Below, piece after piece: positions 34,112-45,887 of a stretch of 64,000 bases of DNA. A program made the position numbers and the translations under genes. The stretch is taken from the NCBI GenBank assembly GCA_026874595.1, contig CM049313.1, forward strand, positions 73,958,659 through 74,022,658, given 5' to 3'. How positions within the stretch are numbered: position 1 is the stretch's first letter; each line of letters opens with the position of its first letter. Origin of the DNA: Sipunculus nudus (taxonomy: Eukaryota; Annelida; Sipuncula; Golfingiida; Sipunculidae). The notes beneath the pieces are model-generated. The model ran no database searches and was not told where the DNA came from. It saw only the letters and a program-made list of their open reading frames with translations.

Positions 34112-35272
34112 TGTAAACCTTTATATATATCTGAAATATTACAACAAAGTATAAGAAAAAAATAATCTCAAACAGAAAGACAGGAATGTTACAAATATTT
34201 GTCATTATAATTATTATAAATCATTATGAATCGGTGTTTTACACTGCAGCCTCATTAGCATATCATATAATATATCCAGTGGAAATCCCTAAAGTTATCT
34301 CCAAAGTTAACAGGTTCTTGATAGATATTTCAAACATATTTTGTTTCTTATATTATCTGTATATAAAATTTGCAGCCCTTCCTGTCCTATTCGTTATATC
34401 AAAAGGCTATACATTTCTGCCCTAACACACTTCCAAACCGACAAACTTTGAAACTTATTTTTTTTAAATATATATTACACTTTTAGTATTATTAGTACGT
34501 TGAAGAAAATTGACAACTTCCTCCGGTATGTTTGTGTCCATGATTTAGTTTTTGCTTCAGACTTTAGTTATATGTATTTTCTAACATTTTAACTAAAGCT
34601 TGATTTATGGAGTAACTCTTATAAAGTTATATAAGTTTATCTTACAAAACATTCATTTAATCAGTTCATGTCATATGATATATGTAACATTCCTTCTTTT
34701 CTTGTAACATTCAGTTTTAATATTTTAAATTTAGGGATTCTGCATATATAGAATAACTCATTTTCACCTAGCCCATAAGAATGAACTCCTCAATTGCTTT
34801 TTTTTCAGTGACTGACGCAATGTGGAATCCATAGATTGCACCTGCAGTTAACTGTGATTATAACACTCCATACACAACTGTGAGATTTAACATATATCCA
34901 TTGATTAATGTTCAGTACATCTATGTTTATTGTATATTTGACCACTAGAAAACATTACTGTTCTGTTCTCAGCCCTATTTTGCACCAAGGAAGTTAAAAT
35001 ATGAACATAATAGTACATAGGCCTAAAGCCTTATACAGGACTGCCACCAAATGCAAGATGTCCACCGGGGCTGTTAATGCTTCAATTCTCTCTGGACAAA
35101 TAATATCAGTTGTTGATGTTACAGGTGCTTCATGCTTTCCAGAATGGTTATTTTTTATTACAGGCCTTTCGACATACAACAGTATGTGAACATTGGTTTA
35201 TTAAAACCATAGGAAATATTTTTATTAATTTACTTTCTAAGAGTAACAGATCGTACCGTGCTATAACCCTAG
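34109..35272. other. No gene seen
   Basis: AT-rich non-coding sequence. Frames on both strands at 34994-35189 mirror one another and have no domain. Confidence 0.5.
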
Positions 35273-35340
35273 TTAGCCCTTTGGTGGGCCGGCGACGCAA
35301 CAGAAACCTGAAACCTTGTTGCGTCGCCGTCGGCGGCTAA
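35273..35340. repeat. Strong GC-rich hairpin / foldback
   Basis: GGCGACGCAAC (35291-35301) and GTTGCGTCGCC (35318-35328) are exact 11-base reverse complements around a 16-base loop. The outer ends TTAGCC (35273-35278) and GGCTAA (35335-35340) also pair. The stem is GC-rich inside AT-rich DNA. It is likely a tiny foldback transposon remnant or a structured RNA element. Confidence 0.8.
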
Positions 35341-35837
35341 TTTTCACCAAGTCAAATAGACCACCTTATGAGCTTATTGTTGGAACCTTGTAATGTTTTG
35401 TTGTCTGGAACAATTAAATAAATGACTGTAAGCAACATTTCCACAAATTCGTTTGTCAGTCGTAAGTTTATATTAATATTAATAAGAAAACAACAAATTT
35501 GTGTCTTTATATAGACCCCCACCCACATTCTCATTAACATAAGTGGAATCACATGGGCAACCAGCAGTTGACACTAAAATTCAGTATGAAATTTTCCACA
35601 GTGCAAAAGTTGCACCATTCAGCCATTATTATATTTAGTGTTAGGCACTGAAATGCTTGACTGAAAAGTTCGAGTGTGAGTCCCCGTAGAATTGTTTTTG
35701 GAGTAATTAGTTTGCAGTGTCAATATGATTTTTTTTATTTATCAAGTCTCTTCATCAGAGGGTTTCAGGCTCAAGTCTTGTTACAAAGTACATGATCGTG
35801 TTCCTTGCAGCTTAAGGGATGTTCGTGAAGGTGTACA
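35341..35837. other. No gene seen
   Basis: Non-coding sequence. Confidence 0.55.
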
Positions 35838-36002
35838 CAAGGGCGGATCCAGGATTTAGGAAAGAAGGGGTCCAACCCATGTGGACTAATGTTAAAACCT
35901 AAAAACCGGAAAAAAAGGGGGGGGGTCCAGGCCCCAAAATTGGCCTGAAACCCTTAAAAAAGATTGCGGCTGCTGTAATGGAGGGGAGTCCGGACCCCCT
36001 GG
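35838..36002 (+). repeat. Dispersed GGGCGGATCC...GGACCCCCTG repeat, copy 2
   Basis: Shares its start (GGGCGGATCCAGGATTTAGG), G-run, CCTGAAACCCTTAAAA block and GTCCGGACCCCCTGG end with the copy at 21983-22143. Non-coding. Confidence 0.65.
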
Positions 36003-36803
36003 AGACGCTTCTGGTACATGCAACCGTTATGTCTGTCTTCGTATCCTGACAGTGTTAGGGCAGGAATTTGTGCAATCATGCCCTAACTGTAAGGGCATGA
36101 AGCTCTCTCCTTAACATTTGATATTACGAATATTATCAGAACTTCCACATTATATGCCAATATTAAACAAGAGTTTTCACTCAATCAATGTAACGTTAGG
36201 ATGTCTTCAAATATTTTGTTTTTCGTATATTTAAAATAAGAGTAATGGATAAACACCGTTAATGCTTTTCCGAAAACAGAAACCTCATGAAACAATGATT
36301 TTTTTTTTAAATCGCGAAAATATAACCCCGCGAATATGAAGCAAAAACATATTATTGAAATTTGCTTCTGGAGATGAAGATATCTAGCCATGATTACCCA
36401 ACCCAGGAGAGGCATTCTGAATAAACCGATAGTGCTTACTTCATCTCGGCAGCCTCTCTTATGTAAGAGGGAGAAATGTCGGTAAACAGAGATGTTACCG
36501 TGAATCTGAACTGCCACAATGATAGATGAGCAGGTGTAATTATTTCTGTCACGTGGTCTTAATGACAGAGCTTCTTACATTTGGTTTCAAGTAGCTCATG
36601 AAACATATGAGCCAGGACGTGATTCGCCCAACATGTTTCAAATCAGAGTGAACCCACAAACACCAAAATTTGCACGTTATTCAGATGTTGCGTACCTATT
36701 GAAAATAAAACGAAAAGTATTAGCAGATTCGCCTATAATAAGTACATCACACGTATGAATAATATGACAAAATAGTTAAAACCCACAAAAATAGGGCTTA
36801 CGT
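36003..36803. other. No gene seen; small inverted repeat
   Basis: TTAGGGCA near 36055-36062 pairs with TGCCCTAA near 36079-36086. The 110-codon minus-strand frame at 36185-36517 shows no domain and is not called. Confidence 0.45.
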
Positions 36804-36874
36804 CAGTGGCGCTAATTTATCTTCAAGGGGGGGGGGGGGGGACTCCGATTGGGAGGGTAATAACTTTTTAATTA

Positions 36875-36919
<45 letters not shown>

Positions 36920-37115
36920 AAATAGTATATAATATTCCGGGAACCAAAGTCTGAAGTTCTAATTATTAATATATTTCATTAAAGATCTAAAAATATAAAT
37001 CCCGAGATAGTAGGGGGGATGATAACATTGTCCAACCCCCCCCCCCCCCCCCAGTGCTTGAAAGTGTATGGGGGAGGGGGATATATCCTCATTCCCCCCT
37101 GTATTAACGCCCCTG
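36804..37115. mobile_element. hAT-type miniature inverted-repeat transposon (MITE)
   Basis: The left terminus is CAGTGGCGCTAAT and the right terminus, reverse-complemented, is CAGGGGCGTTAAT, a short imperfect terminal inverted repeat in the CAGNGGCG style of hAT elements. It is flanked by 8-base duplications GCTTACGT (36796-36803) and GCTTAAGT (37116-37123), which differ at one base; eight bases is the hAT target length. Inside are a G-run near 36828-36841, a (TA)n array near 36878-36916, a C-run near 37037-37052 and no coding sequence, so it is non-autonomous. G-run and C-run near opposite ends also pair. Confidence 0.8.
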
Positions 37116-37170
37116 GCTTAAGTTGAAACATAATAGTCTCTTTCATTTCACACACTTTTGTCAATAGTAT

Positions 37171-37177
<7 letters not shown>

Positions 37178-37237
<60 letters not shown>
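37178..37237. repeat. (TA)n microsatellite
   Basis: About 29 TA units, 55 bases outside the hAT element. Confidence 0.97.
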
Positions 37238-37240
<3 letters not shown>

Positions 37241-37384
37241 CAAATAGCAGTGTTACCATTTGTACATGATGCGATGTTTTACGTCTTCTTTATTATACTC
37301 ACCAATTCCAGTTACCTATTCATGGACTTTATTTTAACCAGTGTATGTATAATCACCCACGTTAAAAGGATTTTATTGCACGTA

Positions 37385-37900
37385 GGTGAGATGGTCAAAC
37401 GCGAACATTTGCTTCCGTTGCGGGCGTGTCATGGTGACCAGCAAAATTACCGGTCACGTGACCTGGGTTGCAAGCTTGACAGAATTGAAGCCTCCGTGTG
37501 ATCCATTCAGTGAGAAAATCAATTATGGCGGACGCCAGTTGATCCTTTGCTCACAGGAAGTCCAACCGGGAGTCGTGAAGAAAACAAAACAGCATAAAAG
37601 CAAAAATATCTTCTCCATGACGCTACGAGTAATTAACGTTCTTTGATTTCCGCAAAATGACACGCGCCTCGGCCTGATTGAGATAATCATGTGATGAACC
37701 GCCCCTCTCGCTGTCGCCCGGAGTTCCTTTGCCTCATACCTTTAGTTGTCATTTCTGCCTTGATAATCTTGTTAGTGGCGGAGAGGGAGTTTGTTATCGT
37801 TCTGCTCAGCATAAGATCACGCCCCAGACATGTGACTTGTACCTGGTCATTAAGCGAACCTGCACATATTGCACCGATACCCTTCTTATTAATACTATAA
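37385..37900. promoter_or_regulatory. Enhancer-like block, GC-richer
   Basis: Includes GGTCACGTGACC, a palindromic E-box, near 37452; CAATTATGGCGG near 37520; and GAGTAATTAACG near 37627. Overlapping open frames in different registers (37386-37646, 37691-37900, 37729-37998) reflect raised GC. None shows a domain, though an exon cannot be excluded. Confidence 0.3.
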
Positions 37901-39566
37901 CTTCCGGGTATGTTTCGTTAGATCTGTTGTGCAAGTCATTCCGATACCCCGCGAGTGGTTTGATCAGAGAAGAAAAAAAAATAAATAATGAATACTAAGA
38001 AATGAATAACCAAAGGCCCTGTGTGACCCATTATTCAAGTTGTCGCTGAACCGTGGCATTTTAAGGCTGATTACCGTAATATGTACAGGATAAACTACCA
38101 AAAAACTGGATAGCGATTCATTGGAACCTGCTGTCATTTCTTTGAAGTAATTTTTAATCCAATGTTTGTTGAACTCGGACTGCAATGTCTTATTCGCAGA
38201 TTCCCGAATAATGTTATCATTGATCCGCTTTGAGTTAAGTACCATGGTACAGTGACGAATTGTAGTTTGCTCAGGAACACATGTTGGCCTTAATTTGGCG
38301 TTGAAATTCAAATGAAAATTCATGGTTTGAAAGTTTACTCTGGGAAGCATTATTTGACAGAAATGACACGGGTAAACATATTGTATAATTGCATTACTGG
38401 TAATATCATGTTAAGTTCGATTCAGCTTCAAGACCTTTGTTTTTATTACTTTACCTTTAGAGGAACAGTAGAGAGAGTGGGTAAAATTAAAAAATTCGAT
38501 ATTTTTCAATGAAAATAATATTATGTTTGTCCTCTGTAGGAAATAACACTATTTTCCGAAAGGGTTTTTTTATTTTCAGTTAAATAATATAACATGAAAG
38601 GTTGAAAAAGTTTGAAAAATTACCCCTGGGTATAGGTATATGAATTTTAACCAATTTGTTTCCACATATATTCGGGGTCTCCATAAACCTACGGTTATTT
38701 TTATTATTTTTTTAAAACAAATTTTAAAGATTATAAAATATAATTCATTCATTACAATAAGCTATGTGTCTCAAACCACAACCATGTCATAAAGGTACAA
38801 ATATGCATAAAATAAGCCACTTCTTAATATATACTTTAAAATTTTTAAAGTCCAACACAACAGTGGTACAGCTTGGAATCACTCTGTTTATGACGTCAGT
38901 GCTTCATATTTGAAGTCAACGCCATCTTTGTTTTCGTAATTTCGACAAAACGGAAATTATGGTTTGTTAAACAGGTACACACCTGTTTATGTAATACTAT
39001 CTGGCATGTGGCATGCACACATTGTTTTGAGCTTCGAATTTTCGATTAATAAGAAACTGAACTTTTAAACTGAAAGTGTCAGGTTTACAATATCCATATA
39101 ATACAATAATAATAACCATAATTATATTGATCAGTATGGTCAATGAAATCATGATTTTGTATATTTTTTCAGCAGAGAAATTTCTTTTTCGACGTGAACG
39201 TGATAAGTATACATCGACCAAAATGGCAGACGCCGAACGAAATTATAACGGACGGCTATAAAACATTATTATTGCTAACGATTGTGTTTTTACTATTTAA
39301 AAAAATGTTCCTAGGCGTCTCTTAGCTGTCGAGAAATATTTAGAAAATATTTTTGGTGAATTCGTGTACAACCACTAGCTGAAACCATTTGGCAAAAAAA
39401 TAAGAAACACAAGGGACTTTGACCTCAAAAGAGAAAGAATAATGAAAGTTTTTTGCTACTCATTAGCTATATTACTGGGATTTCTGATAAAAGTTAAATC
39501 ATAGCAAACTGATTGTCTCTAGTCTTAAACTTTTCGAGAATCGTGGGGTGTTAGACCTGTTGCCCC
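37901..39566. other. No gene recognised; one CRE site
   Basis: AT-rich. A perfect TGACGTCA is at 38891-38898 followed by a GCCATCTTTG motif near 38921, a pairing seen in some animal promoters, but no first exon is evident. The 128-codon minus-strand frame at 37964-38350 has no recognisable content. Confidence 0.4.
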
Positions 39567-40013
39567 ATGAGGCCCTCTCTGAATAACCTCTATCTCTTGG
39601 CAACAGCCACCGCCGTGGTCGTGATAATGGGCGAGCTTGTGAAACACCTATTAGCTTATCTCTTCCAAGCAGGCAAAGACTTTATGAATCGCGACCAATT
39701 TTTCATTATAGCTGAAAAATATTTTAAAAAGGTTATAATACAAATTGGTAAACGCGAGAAACAAAGTCACCCGGCCAGAGCCAGTATTAGTATGCACAGC
39801 GTGGGTCGTTTGAATCACGGAAAACCGATCCATCCACGCTCCAAAACCGAGTACGTTTACAACATGAAGAGTCCCGCCATTTTGAATGTCTATTGTTACT
39901 CTGGTATCAGTCACCATAGCGTCAACTTCCGTCAAGGCCTTGGCTTCCTTTCAAACCTTGATCCGATGAATGGTCTTGCTTTAAAAACGTCTTCTACTGC
40001 AAATACGTTGTAA
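39567..40013 (+). other. Longest clean open frame (148 codons), probably not a gene
   Basis: ATG at 39567 to a stop ending at 40013. The start has a hydrophobic stretch (LYLLATATAVVVIMGELV) that could pass as a membrane anchor, and the rest is basic with no recognisable domain. A 94-codon frame lies antisense inside it. In DNA of this composition a frame this long in 64 kb is expected about once in a few windows, so length is not evidence. No splice context supports it. Confidence 0.15.
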
Positions 40014-41210
40014 TCATTGTTAACGGGCGGGTATTGAGGTAATTTCAGGCGGACCAATGGGACTTCGTATCTGACCTCATCCTTTCTACCTGGCCTGATA
40101 AGGGGAAGTGTGGCCCATGAATGCAGATTACAGTTACACCTATGCAAACTCGACCTAATAAAAAATTGGTATACGAAGTTTATATTGAAGCTTAACTTGA
40201 ACATGAAATAGGAAAACTGTTAATTAAAATAACAAAGATAATAATAAAGTGTCTTGCTGAATAAAACTCTACATAATCAGTTGGAAAGACTTTTTTATTG
40301 TTGATTTGTTGGCAATGACAAAAGGAACAGGGACATGTTTTCTTCTTGAGAAACAAGTTAAAATACCAATTATAGGAAAATCCGCTGCGGTAACCTTCAC
40401 TTTTATATAAATTAATATTAGTATCATATCAAAAGAAACTGTGCATGTAAAAGATTAACATGGAGGTAAAAGAGTTTTGTATTTGCAAAATATTGACAGA
40501 GAATTAACTGATATAGAATGACACTGTTGAGTTTTAAAGAAACGGTGCAGGAGGACATTTTTACTTGGGTCCGAGGAGAAAAATGTTTATACAATGTTTA
40601 CTGTTTATTTTCCTGACTAGTACCATTTCAGCCCTCCTACATTAGAGAGTCTACGACCAGCTCACTGGCTGTCAGAGTGCCGTCAAACTCTTAAGCAAGG
40701 AAGGCACTTTCAGGCTCGATTAAGATGCAATAATTTCGTCACCTTGACAAAGCCTCATGGCCTACAAGAACGCTGTCAATTGACATAAACCAGACCAGTA
40801 ATTAGCTCTTTTTAGTGTACTTTCTAACAATACCTGACATGAGCGAGAAAAAAAATATGTTTTAACCACGTTATGAATGCAACATGAGGGGAAACCATAG
40901 CGATGCATCCCTCGATATGGCTTGTATCACGACTCAAGTTAGGCTTACCAGTCCACTTTAAGTGCCTACTGAGTTGTGTTGTCACGGCTATTTCGTGACT
41001 AGCTGTTTTAAAGTGAATGGAAGAATCCGTTCACGTTTGAGTAGATCCAAACGTGAAATAACATCAATGATAACTTTATCATATGAAGCACGAGTTTCAC
41101 GCTCCACTATTCACATAACCCCTACACTCTTTAAGCATGAACAAAATTGAAGCTGAACCCACTTTATAGGCAGCTCTCAGTACTTCACTTGCCTGTGCCA
41201 GGTGAGTATG
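40014..41210. other. No gene seen
   Basis: Non-coding. A CCAG|GTGAGT string near 41200 looks like a donor but directly abuts the foldback repeat, with no convincing exon before it. Confidence 0.5.
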
Positions 41211-41338
41211 CGTTCATCACCGTTCCTGTATGTTTTATGTGTTTGTTTAAAACATAACTCGCACAATCATGAACGGACTGTCATGAAACTTTCAGGGAAT
41301 TTAGGACATGGCGGAGGTTTGTATTCCTTAGAATGCAG
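41211..41338. repeat. Partial copy of the foldback repeat
   Basis: GCGTTCATCACCGTTC at the left followed by ACAATCATGAACGG and an AACTTTCAGGG block corresponds to the left half of 7945-8421. It lies in the orientation opposite to the 42583-42963 copy. Confidence 0.6.
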
Positions 41339-41454
41339 ATTTCTAGTTTTATCGGAACAGATTTTCGCCTGTGGAAGAGGCGGTGTATATACATTACTCT
41401 GGACCTCTAACCTCAAACCTTTGTTTTGGGCTAGATATCAAGTATTATGCCCAG

Positions 41455-41830
41455 TGGTGTGCCAATAAATCGATTATATCGAAGATTAGTCGTTATCTTT
41501 CATAATCGATTAAATTTGTTGCATTTTTTAATAATCGATCACAAACGATTATGCATGTACATGCAAGTTGGTCATATTAACCAGAAAAATATGTTCAAAT
41601 CCAATCATAGAAATAAGAAAGACTAGACACAACGTATTAAACAGCGTTAAAAACTGATACTTGTGCAGCGAATAAGCCTTGGTCTTTTCAGCGTGATGAA
41701 CAAGTTAGATTGAATTTATTTGGTCGATATTAGGTATAATTCTATAAGCGAATTTCACAGTCATAAAGATGGTATATATTTATATCGATTTATAATCGAT
41801 CATCGGTGGTTTGTTTTCTTTAAATCGTCA
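41455..41830. repeat. Possible hAT-type remnant rich in ATCGATTA words
   Basis: Begins CAGTGGTGTGCCAATAAATC, a hAT-style end, and contains repeated ATAATCGAT/ATCGATTA words (41470-41550, and again near 41785-41802). I could not find the opposite terminus or a target duplication, so only a remnant is suggested. Confidence 0.3.
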
Positions 41831-42109
41831 AACATGATTTTCCAACAAATTTTCGAACGTTATTTATGCATTTAGTGCATTATCCAGTGTGCAGATATTT
41901 GAAGATTCTGAGAGAGACCGTTGAATCCAATAATCATAGAGGACCAACCAAAATAAGAGTGATATACCAAATTTATATATCACGACATTGAAAACAAGTT
42001 TTCTTCTTATATATCATACATTTTTGAACAGATGAATTAATTTATTAGCCATTTGTACACACATATATAATGAATCCAAATCGAGGACGATTAATAGCTG
42101 GTGGTCTTC

Positions 42110-42270
42110 CTTGTAAATCGTTGTCTTCACGATAGCCCATTCAGTACAACCTGTGGCATCACCATTGTAATTAACAGCTGAGGTTAATGGGGGCTGTCAG
42201 ATATTCCCGCATATCAAGTGATTAACGTCCACGTAATTATTATGCAGGAGGTGATATCATTTTAGTATAA
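42110..42270. promoter_or_regulatory. Short enhancer-like patch
   Basis: TGTAATTAACAGCTGAGG, CAAGTGATTAACGTCCACG and CGTAATTATTATGC combine homeodomain-type cores with E-box-like CAGCTG in 120 bases. Inferred from motif content only. Confidence 0.25.
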
Positions 42271-42582
42271 TGTGTGAGGACAGGGCAGGATAGTAACTTG
42301 GACTCAGACTCAAGACTGTCTACTGAATGATGATCTATGTTACCCTACATTGTAAGAATTATATGTTGATGCATTATATGTTATATGTGTTTTATGTTAA
42401 GTATATGTTACATGATATGAAGCAGTGCGGGATTGCAACTTGGTCTCAGACTCAAGCACAGGTTGTGTCTTAAATGAAAATTCTTCACGTGAAATATGCC
42501 GTTTTTTTTGTTAATGGAATTTTGAATAAATATGATTGTAAGTAACATTACATGAAAAGAACTAGAAATCGGCATTCTAATG

Positions 42583-42963
42583 AATGCAAGCCCCCGCCAT
42601 GTGTGTGTGTGTGTTGGGGGGGGGGGGGTCACTAATGTGGGATGCTCCCCAACCCGTGTTTGCATTCACTTATTCGACCCATATCCCCAGGTTCATTCAT
42701 GCATAAGTGACTGTAGGTTTGTGAGTATTCCTTGATGACGTTCCTGGGTCTGGATCTTGTACCGGATCCACATCAAAGTCTAATCGATTCTTCATTGGCC
42801 CATTCAAGAATACCCTGAAAATGTCATGAGATTCCATTCATGATTGCGTGAGTTATATTGTAAACAAACACACACAAAAGCAGGCACAGACACACAAATA
42901 CACACAAGCACACAAAAACACACGAACGGGGATGAACGCATACCCTCCTGAAGGAGGCAATTT
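42583..42963. repeat. Copy of the foldback dispersed repeat, right half
   Basis: Same block order as 3122-3443: GCAAGCCCCCGCC, a G-run, AACCCGTGTTTGC, the GGATCTTGTACC block, AC-rich text, and GGATGAACGCATACCCTCC followed by TGAAGGAGGCAA. The closing CCTCC...GGAGG is a small palindrome. Confidence 0.75.
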
Positions 42964-43279
42964 ATGTTATGTGAACAATATTTTAAATGTTATATGTTTA
43001 TTATGTGTTACATGTTATGATTAAGTGTATTAATTTAATTTTTAATGCAAGATATTGGAAATAATTTACCAATTAATTTACATACTAAAAGCTGACTGCC
43101 CATATAAAAGCTAAAATTGATCAGATCAGTTATGAATTAATACGTCATTAATGCAAGATGGTAGAATTAAAAAAAACAAAACTGGTGACTAATATGATTT
43201 ATAAACTGTTTGTTCCGTAGTCACCATTTTGTATACACAAAACTTATACATTTTAAGTCTGAGCATAAAAAATATCATG

Positions 43280-43283
<4 letters not shown>

Positions 43284-43328
<45 letters not shown>

Positions 43329-43354
43329 AGAGAGAGAGAGAAAGAGAGAGAGAG
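43284..43354. repeat. (TA)n followed by (GA)n
   Basis: About 20 TA units (43284-43325) then an imperfect GA tract (43330-43354), lying directly left of the Tigger-like element. Confidence 0.95.
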
Positions 43355-43528
43355 TAGAACCTCTCCCAGTGGGCACCTCCATAAAGTGGGCACCTCTATA
43401 TAGTGGGTAGTTTCTGACAGTCCCAATTTTTTCTCCTCCTTTTTATTTATGTTGCGGGAACTACCTCCATATAGCAGACACCTCTATAAAGTGTTTGGCC
43501 ACGTCCCGAGGTTGCCCACATAGAAGTC

Positions 43529-43532
<4 letters not shown>
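43355..43532. mobile_element. Tigger/pogo-like miniature transposon
   Basis: Left end TAGAACCTCTCCCAGTGGGC followed by ACCTCCATAAAGTGGGCACC, and right end, reverse-complemented, AGTGAGACTTCTATGTGGGC followed by AACCTCGGGACG. These are imperfect inverted repeats in the style of Tigger/pogo termini, whose ends read like AACCTCTATATAGTGGGCAC. Internal tandem AAAGTGGGCACCTC-type words repeat near each end. Such elements insert at TA and this one lies between TA arrays. No coding sequence. Confidence 0.7.

Positions 43533-43599
<67 letters not shown>
43533..43599. repeat. (TA)n microsatellite
   Basis: About 33 TA units with one interruption (TGTA), immediately right of the Tigger-like element. 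Confidence 0.97.
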
Positions 43600-43734
43600 G
43601 TGAACAAAAAAGTCTCCAACTTGTCTTGATTTGACATTTGTGATCATGATACCCCAGCAGGTGTATCTCGATATTGCTTTATTTAAAGACATACACTAAA
43701 TATATTAAACCACGCTAAGGAAACCACATCAGCG

Positions 43735-44300
43735 ACGTAAAACTGTCGTGTCAGCTGAGTGGTCGTGTTACACGCTGGCCGCCAGCTGCAGGGGGTTTTA
43801 TTTCATCTCTTTGCCTTAGAGCTCATGATTGTTATGATTATTAAGGTTAAGTGTGCATTAATCCGATTTCATCATAATGAGAGTTTGTTTCTCAGATTAT
43901 CTCACAAATTAATTCTGCTTATTTGAATGCACTCCACTGATTGGTTATAGGCTGGAACCGCTTAGAATTAGTAATTCACGAGGCTTTGTTTTGCAGTCAT
44001 TACATCGGTGAAAATTAAAATTAAAGTAACATTATATTTGAGTACGCTGCTAAGAGTGTGGAAATCTAAGACAGGGAACGGCAGCAGGTAATTTGTAATT
44101 AAGACTTGTCAAATTAATGTAACTAATTTCACTAAATAAATAGGTTATTGCCTGTCGGAAGCATCAGTGTAGAAATTTAATTTGTGAACAAGTTTTAACA
44201 ATGTTGATGTATCAATCACATTAATATGTCTGGATGATTACCGAGCGCCTCCATCTGATCCATGCAGAGTGCCTAGCATTAGTTATTGTATCTAGAATTA
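43735..44300. promoter_or_regulatory. Candidate conserved enhancer block
   Basis: Over 500 bases without simple repeats, with many ATTA/TAATT cores (for example GTGCATTAATCCGATT near 43851, ACAAATTAATTCTG near 43903, GTAATTTGTAATTAAGAC near 44087), a CCACTGATTGGTTATAGG CCAAT-like patch near 43934, and SOX-like AACAATG near 44198. The texture resembles 17440-18380. Only short open frames. Inferred, with no alignment available. Confidence 0.35.
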
Positions 44301-44323
44301 CATAACGTGTAAAAATGAATAAG

Positions 44324-44324
<1 letters not shown>

Positions 44325-44377
<53 letters not shown>
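44325..44377. repeat. (TA)n microsatellite
   Basis: About 26 TA units. Confidence 0.97.
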
Positions 44378-44381
<4 letters not shown>

Positions 44382-44632
44382 CACTGAGTCATATTTCAAT
44401 TGATTCCAATCAATTTGGTATTATTTACGAAATGTGAGCATTAGAGTTTATACTCTTTTTTACGAAATAATATTTCATGTTGTTGGCAATAGTCTTCTCG
44501 ATAATACCATTCACAAAAAAGGAAGGGATTCACTGTACACATCTTTTTGGTATTGTGAGTGCAGCAATATCATAAAAATTGGTAGAGCGCTATACGTGCA
44601 TATTTATCAATGCATACTCGTATGGTAAAATA
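44378..44632. other. No gene seen
   Basis: Non-coding. Confidence 0.5.
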
Positions 44633-44690
44633 CATCCGGAAGCATGGATTATTGTATTAAACATTCGGAAGCATGGATTATTGTATTAAA
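44633..44690. repeat. 29-base direct repeat, 2 copies
   Basis: CATCCGGAAGCATGGATTAT... at 44633 and CATTCGGAAGCATGGATTAT... at 44662 differ by one base over 29 bases. Confidence 0.95.
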
Positions 44691-45887
44691 AGTCCAACAT
44701 TGGTGAATTCAAATTGTTAAAATCGTTTATAGCTTAAATAAGCATCATCTAATATTACTGCTTGAACATTCTTGTCTGTATTTTGTATTCGTCTTCTTTA
44801 TGTCAATTGGCGGTTGATGCAAATACTTACTCTCATGACAGATTTTTACCCCGATCCTGATACGTGCTAGATTTATCGCTTGATGGTGACCAAAAAACAA
44901 ATGTTTTACTAGTTTTTACGTCAGATTGGATTTGCATATATATAAGGATATTCAATATCCAAGCTTGGTTCATGTGTTTCAAAGCCATGTAAGAGCTTCA
45001 TAAACAGTTGACCTTATTATTTTCATGAAATTATCACTTTTTAAATTCCTCCATAACTCTTCTGTCCTAACTTCCATGTAAATGAAACTGAAATTAATCA
45101 GGTTTGAGAAACAGCCAGTATTATATTAAACTGACATTATGAATTTCAAGTAGACACCACGCATTATGCGTTATGCATTATATATTATTGGCAGGTGATC
45201 TGTTTCCAATTTTGAATTGTAAATTTTTCTTTTTCTTTCTTATTTTACGTTTTGTTCGTATTATAACATCAAAAGATATTGCGTCATTATATGATCATTT
45301 GATTAGGGTGATATATAAGAATCAATTGTCAGCACAGATGAACTGGTGTTAGGTAATTCGGCAATGCTCAGTAACTGCTGTAAGGGCCAGCTTTGATCCT
45401 CTCGGTCCAACAGCCAGAATTTTACCGCGGATAGAAACGCTTTAACCCCAAAAACCGAGCGTCCGCATATATCCCTGCAAATGTCTACAAAAACACCTAC
45501 ACAACAATATAATTGATCCATGTTATATTAATCAAATTATTTGTAAAAAAAATAAGAAATCCACGAGTTGATAACGTTATTTCATCTATTATTAGCACAT
45601 ATTTTTTATGACCACTGATGCATAGAGTATGGCGTGTTTTAATGCTGCTCATATTCTGACAATTGACTTTGACATTGGAGAGAACTTATTGGATGATCGT
45701 ATTAAACTTAATGATATAGCAGCGTATCTGTAGAAAACTATCGTAAAACACAACAAAGTTAATGCTACGAAGGTGTAATGCACCCTGTATTATCCTATAA
45801 ATATATCGTCAAACAGGTTTGCCGGATTGTTATACTTGAAAATAGTACATATACTGTCATCCTATATTGTTTGAACCGTTGGAAAGG
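44691..45887. other. No gene seen
   Basis: AT-rich non-coding sequence. Short frames at 45303-45521 (minus) show nothing recognisable. Confidence 0.5.

Noticed and set aside
33753-34205. 150-codon minus-strand frame
   Set aside because: A large part is translation of the (TA)n array into Ile-Tyr repeats; the rest has no recognisable content.
39567-40013. 148-codon open frame with a hydrophobic start, as a membrane-protein gene
   Set aside because: No domain, no splice context and an antisense frame inside it. My rough estimate for random DNA of this composition is a few tenths of such a frame per window, so length alone does not support a gene.
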